The notes below the pieces were generated by a model, which was not told the DNA's origin, made no database searches, and was given only the letters and a program-made list of their open reading frames with translations. From Dillenia suffruticosa (taxonomy: Eukaryota > Streptophyta > Magnoliopsida > Dilleniales > Dilleniaceae), in contig JAVTVX010000035.1 in assembly GCA_033439265.1 (NCBI GenBank), positions 10,318,001-10,382,000 on the forward strand: DNA of 64,000 nucleotides. Reading direction: 5' to 3'. This document shows positions 24,602-37,246 of the stretch, one piece after another. The position numbers and the translations under genes were made by a program. Each line of letters begins with the position of its first letter. Within the stretch, counting starts at the first letter, position 1.

Positions 24602-25428
24602 CATTTACGGTAAAACAGTCAAAGGGGGATAAATTCAGTCTGCCTCCTGTTGTGAATAGATAGAATCTTTGAAGCAAATAAAATTTTTACTGTTATGTTC
24701 TTTCCTTTTCATATCATTGTGAACAACTTGAAAGAAAGAAGGTCCTTCTACTTGTCAAGCCATTTCCCCGCTACTATTGTGAACAGATACTATTATGAAC
24801 ATGTCCTTTTCCCCTTCTTTCTTGTTAAGCCGTTAGTAAAAGTTTTTGATAGTTTCATTTTTGGACTTACTCATTGCTTAGTTCGCCACTTTCTTGGCTA
24901 CTACATATTTCTCCAAAATTTTCTCTTTTTGCTAATGTAGAGTAATTTATAGGCAATTCTTTTTGCCTTTACTTTTTCTTGTATTTCTTTTATCCCACCC
25001 CTAAGATTCTTTATTTAGTCGTACACATCATTTTTCTCACCAAATATACTATCAGCTATAATTTTCACATGGAACGTAACTCTTCGCTGGCCATGTTAAG
25101 GTCACGATGTATTACTCCTAAAGTTTCTTCTCCTACTCTCTCCATAAAATTGTTTCGTTTCCCATCGTTTAAATTCCACCCCTTAATTCTAAGGGTTGTG
25201 CATACTTTCCTTTTATGAAAACTATGCTTGAAGAATGTTCTACAGTATTTTCTTAGGTTTTTGTTTTATTATGATGAATGCGAAAATGCAAAACAAAACC
25301 AAGTTAAACAAAACTAATGACAAGCCCGATCCAATAATGGAAGCAAAATAGCTTTCGTCATGAAGCGTTACAGCCCAACATAAGTCTTTCGACATCACTG
25401 ATAAGCTTGAGAAAGAGCTCAGGCAAAA

Positions 25429-25502
25429 TGTCTGAGCCCGGGTTCAAGTCAGGAAGCTCTAACGTGTGAGACTAGCGTGATAACTAAATGCACCACCAAG
25501 AC
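25429..25502 (-). tRNA. tRNA-Val (CAC), array copy 16, weak
   Basis: CAC and TTTT are kept, but the B box (GACTTGAACCC) and A box are eroded and the T stem is weakened. Confidence 0.65.
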
Positions 25503-26280
25503 CATTTAAGGTAAAACAGTCAAAGGGGGATAAATTCAGTCTCCCAACTGTTGTGATTTGATACAATCATTGAAGCAAATAAAATTTTTGCTGTTATGTT
25601 CTTTACTTTTCGTATCAGTTCGAACAATATGAAAGAAATGAGGTCCTTCTACTTGTCCAGCCATTTCCCCGCTACTATTGTGAACAAATACTATTGTGAA
25701 CATATCCCTTTCCCCTTCTTTCTTATTAAGCTGTTTGTAAAAGTTTTTGATAGTTTCATTTTTGGACTTACTCATTGCTCAATTCACCTCTTTCTTGGCT
25801 ACTACTATTTCTCCAAATTTTTCTCTTTTTGTTAGTATAGAGTAATTTATAGATAATTCTTTTTGCCTTTACGTTTTCTTGTATTTCTTTTTCCACCACT
25901 AAGATTCTATATTTAGAGGTACACGTCATGTTTCTCACCAAATACACTATCAGTGATAGTTTTCACATGAAACATCATCTCTTCTCTTTCCGTATTAAGG
26001 TTTACGATGTACTTCTCCTAAGGCCTCTTCTCGTACTCTCTCCATAAAATTGTTTTGTTTCTCATCGTTTAAATTCTACCACTATCATATATAGATAAAG
26101 AAATTGAGCTAGATACGGAGAATCTAACCCCCTAAATGGAAGGAACTCATTTGCGTAAATCATCTTTAGAGATTTTATGACTATAAGTAAACTTTCTAAT
26201 TTATTTCAAAATATTGAAGATTTGAAAACAATACTTAAAAAATTTTCAAATCTTTCATAAAACTCAGCACTCAACCAACT

Positions 26281-26294
26281 TGGCTCTGATACCA
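26281..26294 (-). other. Primer binding site of the minus-strand gypsy relic
   Basis: The minus strand reads TGGTATCAGAGCCA (initiator tRNA-Met type), seven bases inside the LTR end. Confidence 0.9.
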
Positions 26295-26453
26295 AGAAAA
26301 CTGTCACGTCCAGATCCGTGATTCAAAGGCCGTAAACAGTTGTCCGTTACCTCGAACACCGGTCTAACCCCACCACGTTTCCTCAACGTAATGCAAGGCT
26401 AATCAAAATTTCAGTTACAAATATTTTATTAGTATTTAAAATACAAAGTCCTC

Positions 26454-26475
26454 ATATATATATATATATATATAT
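26454..26475. repeat. (AT)n microsatellite
   Basis: Eleven uninterrupted AT dinucleotides inside the gypsy LTR. Confidence 0.95.
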
Positions 26476-29345
26476 TGTACAAATGAAAGTTCCTTAGTTT
26501 TATACAGTCAACCGACATGATCAATTAATATCCTCAAAATGCAATGGAAGATAATTACCATAAACGATTTCTGATACTACGTACGTCAAAATAAGTTAAT
26601 GTCTCTCTCCAATTTCTAGCTCTATATAGATTTAAAAATATTGAGGGGTGAGTATAATCAAATAATCAGTGAGTGAGAAATCCGTGACAAGTAATTAATA
26701 AGTGAGGTGTCATATATATATATCCATGCAAGACATATTATCAAATCAAAACAAATTTAACACAATTTTTCATCCAATCTAAACATATGTATCCAAGATC
26801 TCATGTCATAAATCGTAGGGTCATGCCAAATCATGTTCTTGACAAAAGTTTACCTCAACCAATGACGAACCACCAAGGGGTTTTTGTATGTAAACAAAAA
26901 ACAATCCCAAAACCTTGGTGTTGGCATCAGACCTCCCCAATTGCTAAACTGAAAAGTCATTCAATCATCCCCTTTTGATTCAACTTGACTAGTCCAAAAC
27001 ATAATATTGTATACACGCCACCTAACCATGTAGAGTGTTTGCGTCTCGAGACATCGCAAACGTGCGACAATCTATATAACGAGATGGGTCTGCTATAGCA
27101 TATGAGGTGAGTCTGCGCGGGACGACGCTTATTATATCATATCCCTGATCTACGATCAAGGGGATTCAGGTACTAATGCCTAAGTATATAATCTCGCATC
27201 AAAATCATCAATAAACCAACCGTGCCATACATGTCGAAGAAATCATGAAAATCCAATATAGTATACTATTACATATATCATCAAAGTACATTTCATGATT
27301 TAAAACATGACACATATATTTCTCATCAAAATTCATGGATGCATATTTTGAAATTTTGGGATACTCCATTTATCGCAAAATATGTTACCAAAGCTATTTT
27401 ACAATCATTTCACAAATCATGCTTTAAAAATGATAAAACATGGTTTTACTCATCAAATACATGGCAACAGTATGACCCACTCACTTATACGGGAAGGGTA
27501 CTCCATTCTCCTAAAACCTCAATCCTCAACTGAGTCACCCATTGAGTGTAGTATGTCGTCTACTCCTAAAACAATAACATATATATATGTCAATCCCCCT
27601 ATTTCTTTTAATAAAATTTTGGATTTTCAAGTTTTTTTCTTGCGTAATCTTAGAAAAAATGTCATAACTTTCTTTATATAAATCGGATTCAAATGATTCA
27701 AATTGTTAATTAAAGCTAAGACAAATATCTACATTTTTTATTTCAACTCATCTCCAAATTCCTACTGCACGAATTTAAAAAAATCTATCTTCAATACAAT
27801 TCATACTTATATAACTAAATTTGCACAGTTTTGGTAGAAAATTCATATCTCAGTATATACATCTCCAATTTACATGATTCTAAGTTCTACTAAAAGATAC
27901 GAGGCAGCCCTACAACTTTCATGTTTTGTATTTCCTTTAATTCTAAGTGTAGAATTTTATAAAATTTCATTTCAGCCTCAGTTCCAGTTCTAAATTATGC
28001 TCTGCACAGTTTCAGTAAAAACACATAACTTCCAGCATACTACTCCGATTTAAGTGAATTTTAGCTCATTTTAAAGATAAGATGAGAGCTAAAACTTTGA
28101 TCTTTTAAGTTTCTCTAAATTTTGTACAGAAAATATTTTAAAAAATTATACAACACACTGGCCGTGCACAAAGGATGAAAAACAGAACATGTCATTTTGT
28201 TGTCCCTTTCCAAAATCACTATAAATCACATTCTTAATAGAAATTTTCATGTCATACCTTATTTTAAAGCTTAAGGAGTCTAGTTTTATCAGAAATAAAC
28301 CAATCTAAATTTCGATTATCACAGAATAAGATATCATGGAATTACTATAACTTGCTAACCATGCTAGCTTACTTGAACAAACCTATTTCATTGAACCAAT
28401 TTAATCTAATGTACACTCAAAGAAGAATTTATTACCTCTTTAATAAAATCTTGACATCCAATTATTCATCATCAATACCATCCTTTAGCACTTGATTGTC
28501 ACATCTTGCAAACACATATACATTAATATAAATATAAAAAAAGAAAATCTTCTATATCATACTAATACTATCTAAACAATTAAAATCTCAACCAAATATT
28601 TTCCTTACCTCTTCAAAGCCTAAAGTGTTTGGATGAATACAAGAAATTCTCACTTCCTACACTAGAACTCACAACCAAGAGGGTGAATGTTGAGAAGAAA
28701 ATGAGGTCCAATGCTTCAAAAAACTCATTTATGCAAACCTAGCAAAAATTTTGACGATTGATCCATTTCTATGCAAAATCTTTACTCTACACTTGTCCTA
28801 AGTCTTTCTCCCATACAAGATTGCTTACAAGCTACCTTCATGCACCTCCTTTGTGTCAATTTCGTTCATGATGGATTCCAAGTACAAAGAGAGGGGATTT
28901 TGACCAACCAATGAGAATTCATGCAAGTATTGTTCAACCAATGAGATTTCTCCTTAGTGGAATGAGCTTAAATGGCCACTAACCAAACTTGCTACCATCT
29001 TGATCAATCATTTGGCTCTAATTATCTATCCTTGAGTGGTTTGCAACCAAGTCCTTCACATTCCTTAATTGCATTTAAACCCTTGATTTTTAACAAATTA
29101 CATTTTTGATCTCTATGAAATTTTATTCGAAATTTCTTAAATATGTGAAATTTCATTTAAATATCTCTATTTAATTGTGTAGGCCTTCTCTTTTCCATTT
29201 TTTACTTCTTTAGGACTTGCCGGTGCTTACCGAGAGGATTTTCGGCTTACTGATAAAATTTTCGGTTTCAGCGATTTTGAAAGAAACCTCAAAGTAAATA
29301 ATAGAAAATTAAAATTGCATCTTAGATATCTTAAAAGAATGTTCA

Positions 29346-29374
29346 ATATATATATATATCTATATATATATATA
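29346..29374. repeat. (AT)n microsatellite
   Basis: AT dinucleotides with one C interruption near the start of the gypsy LTR. Confidence 0.95.
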
Positions 29375-29394
29375 GAATCATGAGGAGTGGTACA

Positions 29395-29424
29395 TGATAC
29401 ACAATTACCAAAAAATGGCATTAT
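29395..29424. other. Junction filler between gypsy LTR and array
   Basis: About 30 bp that match neither the LTR nor the array unit. The array resumes at about 29,425 (cacttcgcctcc), a different point in the unit from where it stopped at 26,083, so the junction was reworked after insertion. Confidence 0.5.
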
Positions 29425-29980
29425 ACACTTCGCCTCCTTAGCTACTACGTATTTCTCCCAAATTTTTCTCTTTTTGCTAATGTAGAGTAATTTATAGACA
29501 ATTCGTTTTGTCTTTCTTTTTCTTGTATTTTTTTTTCCTACCACTAAAATTCTTTATTTAGATGTACATGTCATTTTTCTCACCAAATACACTGTCAACT
29601 AAAGTTTTCACATGAAACGTCGACTCTTCCCTTGCCATATTTTTATATAAGGTCATGATGTATTACTCCTAAGGTTTTGTCTCCTACTCTCTCCATAAAA
29701 TTGTTTCGTTTCTCATCGTTTAAATTACACTACTTAATCCTAAGGGTTGTGCATACATTCCTTCTATGAATACTATGCTTGAAGAATGTTCTAAGGTATT
29801 TTCTTGGGTTTTTGTTTTGTTATGATGAATGCGAAAATGCAAAACAAAAACCAAGTCAGATATACCTAATGACAAGCCCAATCCAACAATGGAAGCAAAA
29901 CCGCTTTTGTAGGTAAGCAATACTGCCCAACATAAGTCTTTTGACATCACTGAGAAGTTTGAGAAAAAACTAAGGTAAAA

Positions 29981-30054
29981 TGTCTGAGCCCAGGTTCGAG
30001 CCGGGAACCTCTAGTGTATGAGACAAGCGTGATAACCAACTGCACCACCCAGAC
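29981..30054 (-). tRNA. tRNA-Val-derived copy 17, anticodon CAU
   Basis: Loop CTCATAC gives CAU. Acceptor arm intact, TTTT terminator present. B box GGCTCGAACC, with one anticodon-stem pair broken. Confidence 0.72.
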
Positions 30055-30776
30055 CATTTAAGGTAAAACAGTCAAATGGGGATAAATTCAATCTCCCTGC
30101 TATTGTGAACAGATACAATCATTGAAGTAAATAAAATTTTTGCTGTTATGTTCTTTCCTTTTCATAAGATAGCGAACAACTTGAAAGAAAGAAGGTCCTT
30201 CTACTTGTCAAGCCATCTCCCCGCTACAGTTATGAACGGATACTATTGTAAACATGTCCCTTTTCCCTACTTTCATGTTAAGCCGTTGGTAAAAGTTTTT
30301 GAAGGTTTCCATTTGGGACTTACTCATTGCTCACTTCACCTCTTTCTTGGCTACAAATTTTTTTCTTTTTTCTAGTGTAGAGTAATTTATAGACAGTTCT
30401 TTTTGCCTTTACTTTTTCTTGTTCTTATATTTCCCACCACTAAGATTCTTTATTTAGAGGAACACATCATTTTTCTCACCAAATACACTATCAACGATAG
30501 TTTACACATGAAACGTGAACTCTTCTAATGTTGTATTAAGGTCATGATGTACTTCTCCTAAGGCCTTTTCTCTTACTCTCTCCATAAAATTGTTTTGTTT
30601 CTCATCGTTTAAATTCCACCACTTAATCCTAAGGGTTGAGCATACTTTCCTTATATGAATACTATGCTTGAAGAAAGTTCTTGGGTAATTTCTTGGGCTT
30701 TTGTTTTGTTATGATGAATGCTTGAAGAAAGTCCTTGGGTAATCACTAATAAGTTTCAAAAAGAGCTCAGGTAAAA

Positions 30777-30850
30777 TGTCAGAGCCCGAGTTCGAACTGG
30801 GAACCTCTAGTGTGTTAGACTAGCGTGATAACCAACTACATCACCCAGAC
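30777..30850 (-). tRNA. tRNA-Val, anticodon AAC, array copy 18
   Basis: Loop CTAACAC gives AAC, the anticodon of the other major valine isoacceptor. The anticodon stem is fully paired, the T loop is TTCGAAC and TTTT follows. One acceptor pair is changed. Confidence 0.78.
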
Positions 30851-31481
30851 CATTGAAGGAAAAATAGTCAAAGGGGGACAAATTCAATCTCCCGACAATT
30901 GTGAACAAATACAATCATTGAAGCGAATAAAATTTTTGCAGTTCAGTTCTTTCCTTTTCAAAACATTGAGAACGACTAGAAAGAAAGAATGTCCTCCAAC
31001 TTGTCAAGTCATTTCCCCATTACTATTATGAATGCTATTGTGAACATGTCCCTTTCCCCTACTTCTGTGTTGTCGTTGGTAAAAGTTTTTGAAAGATTCA
31101 TTTTCGAACTTATTCATTGCTCACTTCACATCTTTCTTGGCTACAAATTTTTCACTCTTTGCTAGTGTAGAGTAATTTATAGACAGTTCTTTTGGCCTTT
31201 ACTTTTTCTTGTACGTATTTTTCCCACCCCTAAGATTCTTTATTTAGAGTTACACATCATTTTTCTAACCAAATACACTATCAGCAATAATTTTCACATG
31301 AAACTTCATCTATTCTCTTGTCATATTAAGGTCAAGATGTACGTCTCCTAAGGCCTCTTCTCCTACTCTCTCCAAAGCTCAATCCAACAACGGACGTAAA
31401 ACAGATTTCATAGGAAAGTGCTACGACCCAACATAAGTCTTTTGAAATCATTGAAAAGATTGAGAAATAGTTCACGTAAAA

Positions 31482-31555
31482 TGTCTGAACCCAGATTCGA
31501 ACAAAGGACCTATAGTGTACGAGACTAGCATGACAACCAACTACACCACCCAGAC
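31482..31555 (-). tRNA. tRNA-Val-derived copy 19, anticodon CGU
   Basis: Loop CTCGTAC gives CGU (Thr type). TTTT present, but the T stem is weakened (B box TGTTCGAATC). Confidence 0.65.
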
Positions 31556-32205
31556 CATTGAAGGAAAAATAGTCACAGGGGGATAAATTCAATCTCCCTA
31601 CTGATCAAAACTGATATAATCATTGAAGTAAATAAATTTTTTGTTGTTAGGTTCTTTCCTTTTCATATCAGTTCGAACAACATGAAAGAAAGAAGGTCCT
31701 TCTACTTGTAAAGCCATTTCCCCTATACTATTATGAACATGTCCCTTTCCCTTTCTTTCTTGTTAAGCCATTAGTAAATGTTTTTGGTAGTTTCATTTTT
31801 GGACTTACTCATTGCTCACTTCCCCTCTTTCTTGGCTTCAACGTATTTCTCCAAATTTTCTTTTTTTGCTACTATAGAGTAATTTATAGACAATTCTTTT
31901 TGCCTTTATATTTTCTTCTATTTCTTTTTCCACCAGTAAGATTCTATATTTACTGGTACACGTCATTTTTATCACCAAATACACTATCAGCAACAGTTTT
32001 CACATGAAACGTTATCTCTTGCGCATTAAGGTCACGATGTACTTCTCCTATGGCCTCTTCTCCTGCTCTCTCTCCATATAATTGTTTTATTTCACATCGT
32101 TTAAATTCCACCACCTAATCCAAAGGGTTGTTCATACTTTCCTTCTATGAATACTATGCTTGAAGAAAGTTCTTCGGTAATTAGTTATGATGATTGCAAA
32201 AATGC

Positions 32206-32226
32206 AAAAAAAAAAAAAAAAAAAAA
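32206..32226. repeat. Poly(A) run
   Basis: 21 A in a row, at the place where other units read gcaaaacaaaaacc: a local slippage expansion inside one unit. Confidence 0.9.
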
Positions 32227-32356
32227 CCAAGTAAGACATGACTAATAACAAGCCCAATCCAACAACGGAAGCAAAACAGCTTTCGTAGGGAAGCGCTACG
32301 ACCCAACATAACTCTTTTGAAATCACTGAGAAGTTTGAAAAAGAGCTCAGGTAAAA

Positions 32357-32430
32357 TGTCTGAGTTCGGATTCGAACTGGGGACCTATAGTGTGTGAGAC
32401 TAGCATGATAACCAACTGCACCACCCAGAC
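32357..32430 (-). tRNA. tRNA-Val (CAC), array copy 20
   Basis: CAC, acceptor arm intact, TTTT present. B box AGTTCGAATCC and a weakened T stem. Confidence 0.8.
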
Positions 32431-33254
32431 CATTGAAAGAAAAACAGTCACAGAGGGATAAATTCAATCTCCCTATTGTTCAAAAATGATACAATCATTG
32501 AAGTAAATAAAATTTTTGTTGTTAGGTTCTTTCCTTTTCATATCAGTTCAAACAACACGAAAGAAAGAAGGTCCTTCTACTTGTCAAGCCATTTCCCTGC
32601 TACTATTGTGAACAGATACAATTGTGAGCATGTCCATTTCTCCTTTCTTGTTAACCCATTAGTAAAAGTTTTTGGTAGTTTCATTTTAGGACTTACTCTT
32701 TGCTCACTTTCCCTCTTTCTTGGCTTCAACATATTTGTCCGAATTTTTTTCTTCTTTTTAGTGTAAAGTAATTTATAGACAATTCTTTTTGCCTTTACTT
32801 TTTCTTGTATTTCTTTTTCCACCCGGAAGATTCTTTATTTATAGGTACACGTCATTTTTATCAGCAAATTCACTATCAACAATAGTTTTCACATGAAACG
32901 TCATCTCTTCTCTTGCCGTATTCAGGTCACGATATACTTCTCCTAAGGCCTCTTCTCCTACTCTCTCCAAAAAATTGTTTCGTTTCTTAACGTTTAAATT
33001 CCACCACTTAATCCTAAGAGTTGTTCTTAATTTCCTTCTATGAATACTAAGCTTGAAGAAAGTTCTTCGGTAATTTCTTGGGTTCTTATTTAGTTATGAT
33101 GATTGCGAAAAAGCAAAACAAAAACCAAGCAAGACATACCTAATAACAAGCCCAATCCAACAACAGAAGTAAAACAACTTTCGTAGGGAAGCGCTACGAC
33201 CCAACATAAGTCTTTTGAAATCACTGAGAAGTTTGCGAAAGAGTTCAGGTAAAA

Positions 33255-33328
33255 TGTCTGAGCCCGGATTCGAACCGGGGACTTATAGTATGTGTGACTA
33301 GCGTGATAAGCAACTATACCACCCAGAC
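33255..33328 (-). tRNA. tRNA-Val (CAC), array copy 21, A at position 33
   Basis: Loop CACACAT: the CAC anticodon is kept but the near-universal U33 is A, which should disturb the loop's U-turn. Acceptor, B box GGTTCGAATCC and TTTT are intact. Confidence 0.72.
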
Positions 33329-34154
33329 CATTGAAGGAAAAATAGTCACAGGGGGATAAATTCAATTTCCCTGCTGTTCAAAACTGATACAATCATTGAA
33401 GTAAATAAAATTTTTGCTGCTATGTTCTTTCCTTTTCATATCAGTTTGAACAACATGAAAGAAAGAAGGTCCTTCTACTTGTCAAGCCATTTCCTCGGTA
33501 CTTTTGTGAACAGATACTTTTGTGAACATGTCCCTTTCCCCTTCTTTCTTGTTAAGCCATTAGTAAAAGTATTTGATAGTCTCATTGTTGGAGTTACTCA
33601 TTGTTTGCTCCCCCTCTTTCTTAGCTTCAACGTATTTCTCCAAATTTTTCTCTTTTTGCTACAGTAAAGTAATTTATAGACAATTTTTTTTCCTTTATAT
33701 TTTCTTGGATTTCTTTTTCCACCAGTAAGGTTCTTTATTTACAGATACACGTCAGTTTTATCACCAAATACACTATCAACAATAGTTTTCACATGAAACA
33801 TCATCTCTTCTCTTGTCGTATTAAGGTCATGATGTACTTCTCGTGAGGCCTCTTCTCCTCCTCCCTCAATAAAATTGTTTCGTTTCTCATCGTTTAAATT
33901 CTATCACTTAATCCTAAGGGTTGTTCATACTTTCCTTTTATGAATACAATGCTTGAAGAAAGTTCTTGGGTAATTTCTTGGGTTTTTATTTAGTTAAGAT
34001 GATTGCGAAAATGCAAAACAAAAACCAAGTAAGACTTACCTAATAACAAGCCCAATCCAACAACGGAAGCAAAACAACATTCGTAGGGAGGCGCTACGAC
34101 CCAACATAAGCCTTTTGGAATCACTGCAAAGATTGACAAACAGCTCAAGTAAAA

Positions 34155-34180
34155 TGTTTGAGCCCGGATTCGAATCGGGC
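34155..34180 (-). pseudogene. tRNA-Val remnant, array copy 22 (T arm only)
   Basis: Only the 3' acceptor strand and T arm remain (26 nt, with TTTT). The D and anticodon arms were replaced by unrelated sequence. Confidence 0.85.
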
Positions 34181-34992
34181 TACTATTCAAGGACATACAG
34201 TCTCACGGGGCGAAAAAATTCAATCTCCCTACTATTCAAAACTGATACAATCATTTAAGTAAATAAATTTTTTGTTGTTACGTTCTTTCCTTTTCAAATC
34301 AATTCAAACAACATGAAACATAGAAGGTCCTTCTACTTGTCAAGCCATTTCCCCGCTACTATTGTGAACTTGTCCCTTTGCCCTTCTTTCTTGTTATGCA
34401 AATAGTAAAAGTTTTTGGTAGTTTCATTTTTGGACTTACTCATTGCTCACTTCCCCTCTTTCTTGGCTTCAACGCATTTCTCCAAATTTTTTTCTTTTAA
34501 CAACTGTAGAGTAATTTATTGACATTTCTTTTTGCCTTCACATTTTCTTTTATTTCTTTTTCGACCAGTAAGATTCTTTATTTACTGGTACATGTCATTT
34601 TTATCACCAAATATACTATCAGCAATAGTTTTCACATGAAACGTCACTTCTTCTCTTGCCGTATTAAGGTCACGATGTTCTTCTCCTAAGGCCTCATCTC
34701 CTACTCTCTCCATAAAGTTATTTCGTTTCTCATCGATTAAATTCCACCACTTAATCCTGAGGGTTATTCATACTTTCCCTCTATGAATACTATGCTTGAA
34801 GAAAGTTCTTAGATAATTCTTGGGTTTTTATTTAGTTATGATGATTGCGAAAGTACAAAACAAAAACCAAGACATACCTAATAACAAGCCTAGTCCAACA
34901 ACGGAAGCAAAACAGCTTTCGTAGGGAAGCGCTACGACCAAACATAAGTCTTTCGAAATCACTGAGAAGTTTGAGAAAGAGCTCAGGTAAAA

Positions 34993-35066
34993 TGTCTGCA
35001 CTCGTATTCGAATCGAGGACCTACAGTGTGTGAGACAAGCGTAGTAACCAACTACACCACCCAGAC
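34993..35066 (-). tRNA. tRNA-Val (CAC), array copy 23, weak
   Basis: CAC and TTTT kept. The 3' acceptor strand and T stem carry several changes (B box GATTCGAATAC), and the D stem is altered. Confidence 0.65.
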
Positions 35067-35786
35067 CATTGAAGGAAAAATAGTCACAGGGGATACATTC
35101 AATCTCCCTACTATTCAAAACTATTACAATCATTGAAGTAAATAAATTTTTTGTTGTTATGTTCTTTCATTTTCTTATCAGTTCGAACAACATGAAAGAA
35201 AGAAGGTCCCTCTACTTGTCAAGCCATTTCCTCGCTACTATTGTGAACAGATACTATTATGAACATGTCCCTTTCCCCTTCTTTCTTGTTAAGCCATTAG
35301 TAAAAGTTTTTGGTAATTTTTTGCCTTTACATTTTCTTGTATTTCTTTTTCCACCAGTAAGATTATTTATTTACTAGTACACGTCATTTTTATCACCAAA
35401 TACACTATCAACAATAGTTTTCACATGAAACATCATCTCTTCTCTTGCTGTATTAAGGACACGATGTACTTCTCCTAAGGCCTTTTCTCCTATTCTCTCG
35501 ATAAAATTGTTACGATTCTATTCATTTAAATTCCACCACTTAATCCTAGGGGTTGTTCATACTTTCCTACTATGAATATAATGCTTGATGAAAGTTCTTG
35601 GGTAATTTCTTGGGTTTTTATTTAGTTACGATGATTGTGAAAATGCAAAACAAAAACCAAGTAAGACATGTCTAATAACAAGCCCAATCCAAATACGGAA
35701 GCAAAACTGCTTTCGAAGGGAAGTGCTACGACCCAACATAAGTCTTTTGAAATCACTGAGAAGTATGAGAAAGAGCTCAGGTAAAA

Positions 35787-35860
35787 TGTTTGAGCCTGGA
35801 TTCAAACCGGGGACCTATAGTGTGTGAAACTAGCGTGATAACCAACTACACCACCCAAAC
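35787..35860 (-). tRNA. tRNA-Val (CAC), array copy 24
   Basis: Loop TTCACAC (CAC, U33 kept), B box GGTTTGAATCC, TTTT present. The acceptor pairs with G-U help (GTTTGGG). Confidence 0.78.
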
Positions 35861-36714
35861 AATTGAAGGAAAAACAGTCACAGAGGGATAAATTCTATCT
35901 CCTTGCTATTCAAAAATGATACAATCATTGAAGTAACCAAAATTTTTGCTTCTATGTTCTTTCCTTTTCATATCAGTTTGAACAACATGAAAGAAAGATG
36001 GTCCTTCTACTTGACAAGCTATTTCCCCGCTACTATTGTGTACAGATACTATTGTGAACATGTCCCTTTCCCCTTCTTTCTTGTCAAGCCATTAGAAAAA
36101 GTTTTTGATAGTTTCATTTTTGGACTTACTCATTGCTCACTTCCCCTCTTTCTTGGCTTGAACGTATTTCTCCAAAATTTTCTTTTTTTGCTACAGTAGA
36201 GTAATTTATAGACAATTCTTTTTTCCTTTACAATTTCTTGGATTTCTTTCTCCACCAGTAAGATTCTTTATTTACAGGTACACATCATTTTTATCACTTT
36301 ACAGGTACACATCATTTTTATCACCAAATACACTATCAACAATAGTTTTCACATGAAACGTTATCTCTTCTCTTGCCGTATTAAGGTCACGATATACTTC
36401 TCCTAAGTCATCTTCTCCGACTCTCTCCACAAAATTGTTTCGTTTCTCATCGTTTAAATTCCACCACTTAATCTTAAGGGTTGTTTATACTTTCCTTCTA
36501 TGAATACTATGTTTGAAGAAAGTTCTTGGGTAATTTCTTGGGTTTTTATTTAGTCATGATGATTGCGAAAATGCAAAACAAAAACCAAGTAAGACATGCC
36601 TAATAACAAGCCCAATCCAACAACAGAAGCAAAACAGCTTTCGTAGGGAAGCGCTACGACCCAACATAAGTCTTTTGAGATCACTCAGAAGTTTGAGAAA
36701 GTGTTAAGGTAAAA

Positions 36715-36788
36715 TGTCTGAGACTAGATTCGAACCGGGGACCTATAGTGTGTGAGACTAGTGTGATAACCAACTACACCACCCAGAC
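36715..36788 (-). tRNA. tRNA-Val (CAC), array copy 25
   Basis: CAC with intact loop and TTTT. The 3' side of the T stem is changed (GGTTCGAATCTAG), weakening the T arm. Confidence 0.75.
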
Positions 36789-37172
36789 CATTTAAGGAAA
36801 GACATATACAGGGGGATAAATTCAATCTCCCCACTGTTCAAAATTGATGCAATCATTGAAGTAAATAAAATTTTTGCTATTATGTTGTTTCCTTTTCATA
36901 TCAGTTTGAACAACATGAAAGAAAGAAGGTCCTTCTATTTGTCAAGCCATTTCCCCGCTACTATTGTGATCATGTCCCTTTCCCCTTCTTTTTTGTTAAG
37001 CCATTAGTAAAAGTTTTTGATAATTTCATTTTTGAACTTACTCATTGCTCACTTCCCCTCCTTCTTGGCTTCAACGTATATCTCCAAATTTTTCTCTTTT
37101 TGCTACTGTAGATTTATTTATAGACAATTCTTTTGAAATCACTGAGAAGTTTGACAAAGAGCTCAGGTAAAA

Positions 37173-37246
37173 TGTCTGAGCCTGGATTCAAACTCAGGAC
37201 CTACAATATGTGTGACTAGCGTGATATCCAACCACACCACCCAGAC
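37173..37246 (-). tRNA. tRNA-Val (CAC), array copy 26, A at position 33
   Basis: Loop CACACAT with CAC but not U33, like copy 21. B box AGTTTGAATCC, TTTT present. It lies in a half-size unit only 458 bp from copy 25. Confidence 0.7.

Larger units (their letters stand above)
10369..26083 (-). repeat. tRNA-Val tandem array, middle block (split by a copia element)
   Basis: The same ~0.9-kb units resume at about 10,369 in mid-unit and run to about 26,083, interrupted at 19,583-24,205 by a copia insertion. Twelve tRNA loci lie here (10,816 to 25,502). Most keep the older sequence type, with T loop TTCGAAC and a paired anticodon stem. A rearranged joint lies near 18,180. Outside the tRNAs and the copia element I see no gene. 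Confidence 0.95.
26084..29394 (-). mobile_element. Ty3/gypsy relic, minus strand, same family as 5,591-10,368
   Basis: On the minus strand: LTR, primer site, then about 215 bp of leader up to the array at about 26,083. The leader shares a distinctive agggggttagat block and flanking sequence with the leader of the plus-strand relic (around 9,465), so both come from one family. No gag or pol and no second LTR are present: a fossil reduced to one end. Confidence 0.85.
26302..29394 (-). repeat. LTR of the minus-strand gypsy relic (3.1 kb)
   Basis: On the minus strand it opens TGTACCACTCC and closes GGACGTGACA. An (AT)n run lies near each end (26,454-26,475 and 29,346-29,374). The short translations in it are not gene-like, and no gene is visible. 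Confidence 0.8.

Noticed and set aside
27339-27681. Overlapping plus-strand frames in the second gypsy LTR
   Set aside because: Low-complexity AT-rich sequence in an LTR, with no recognisable domain.
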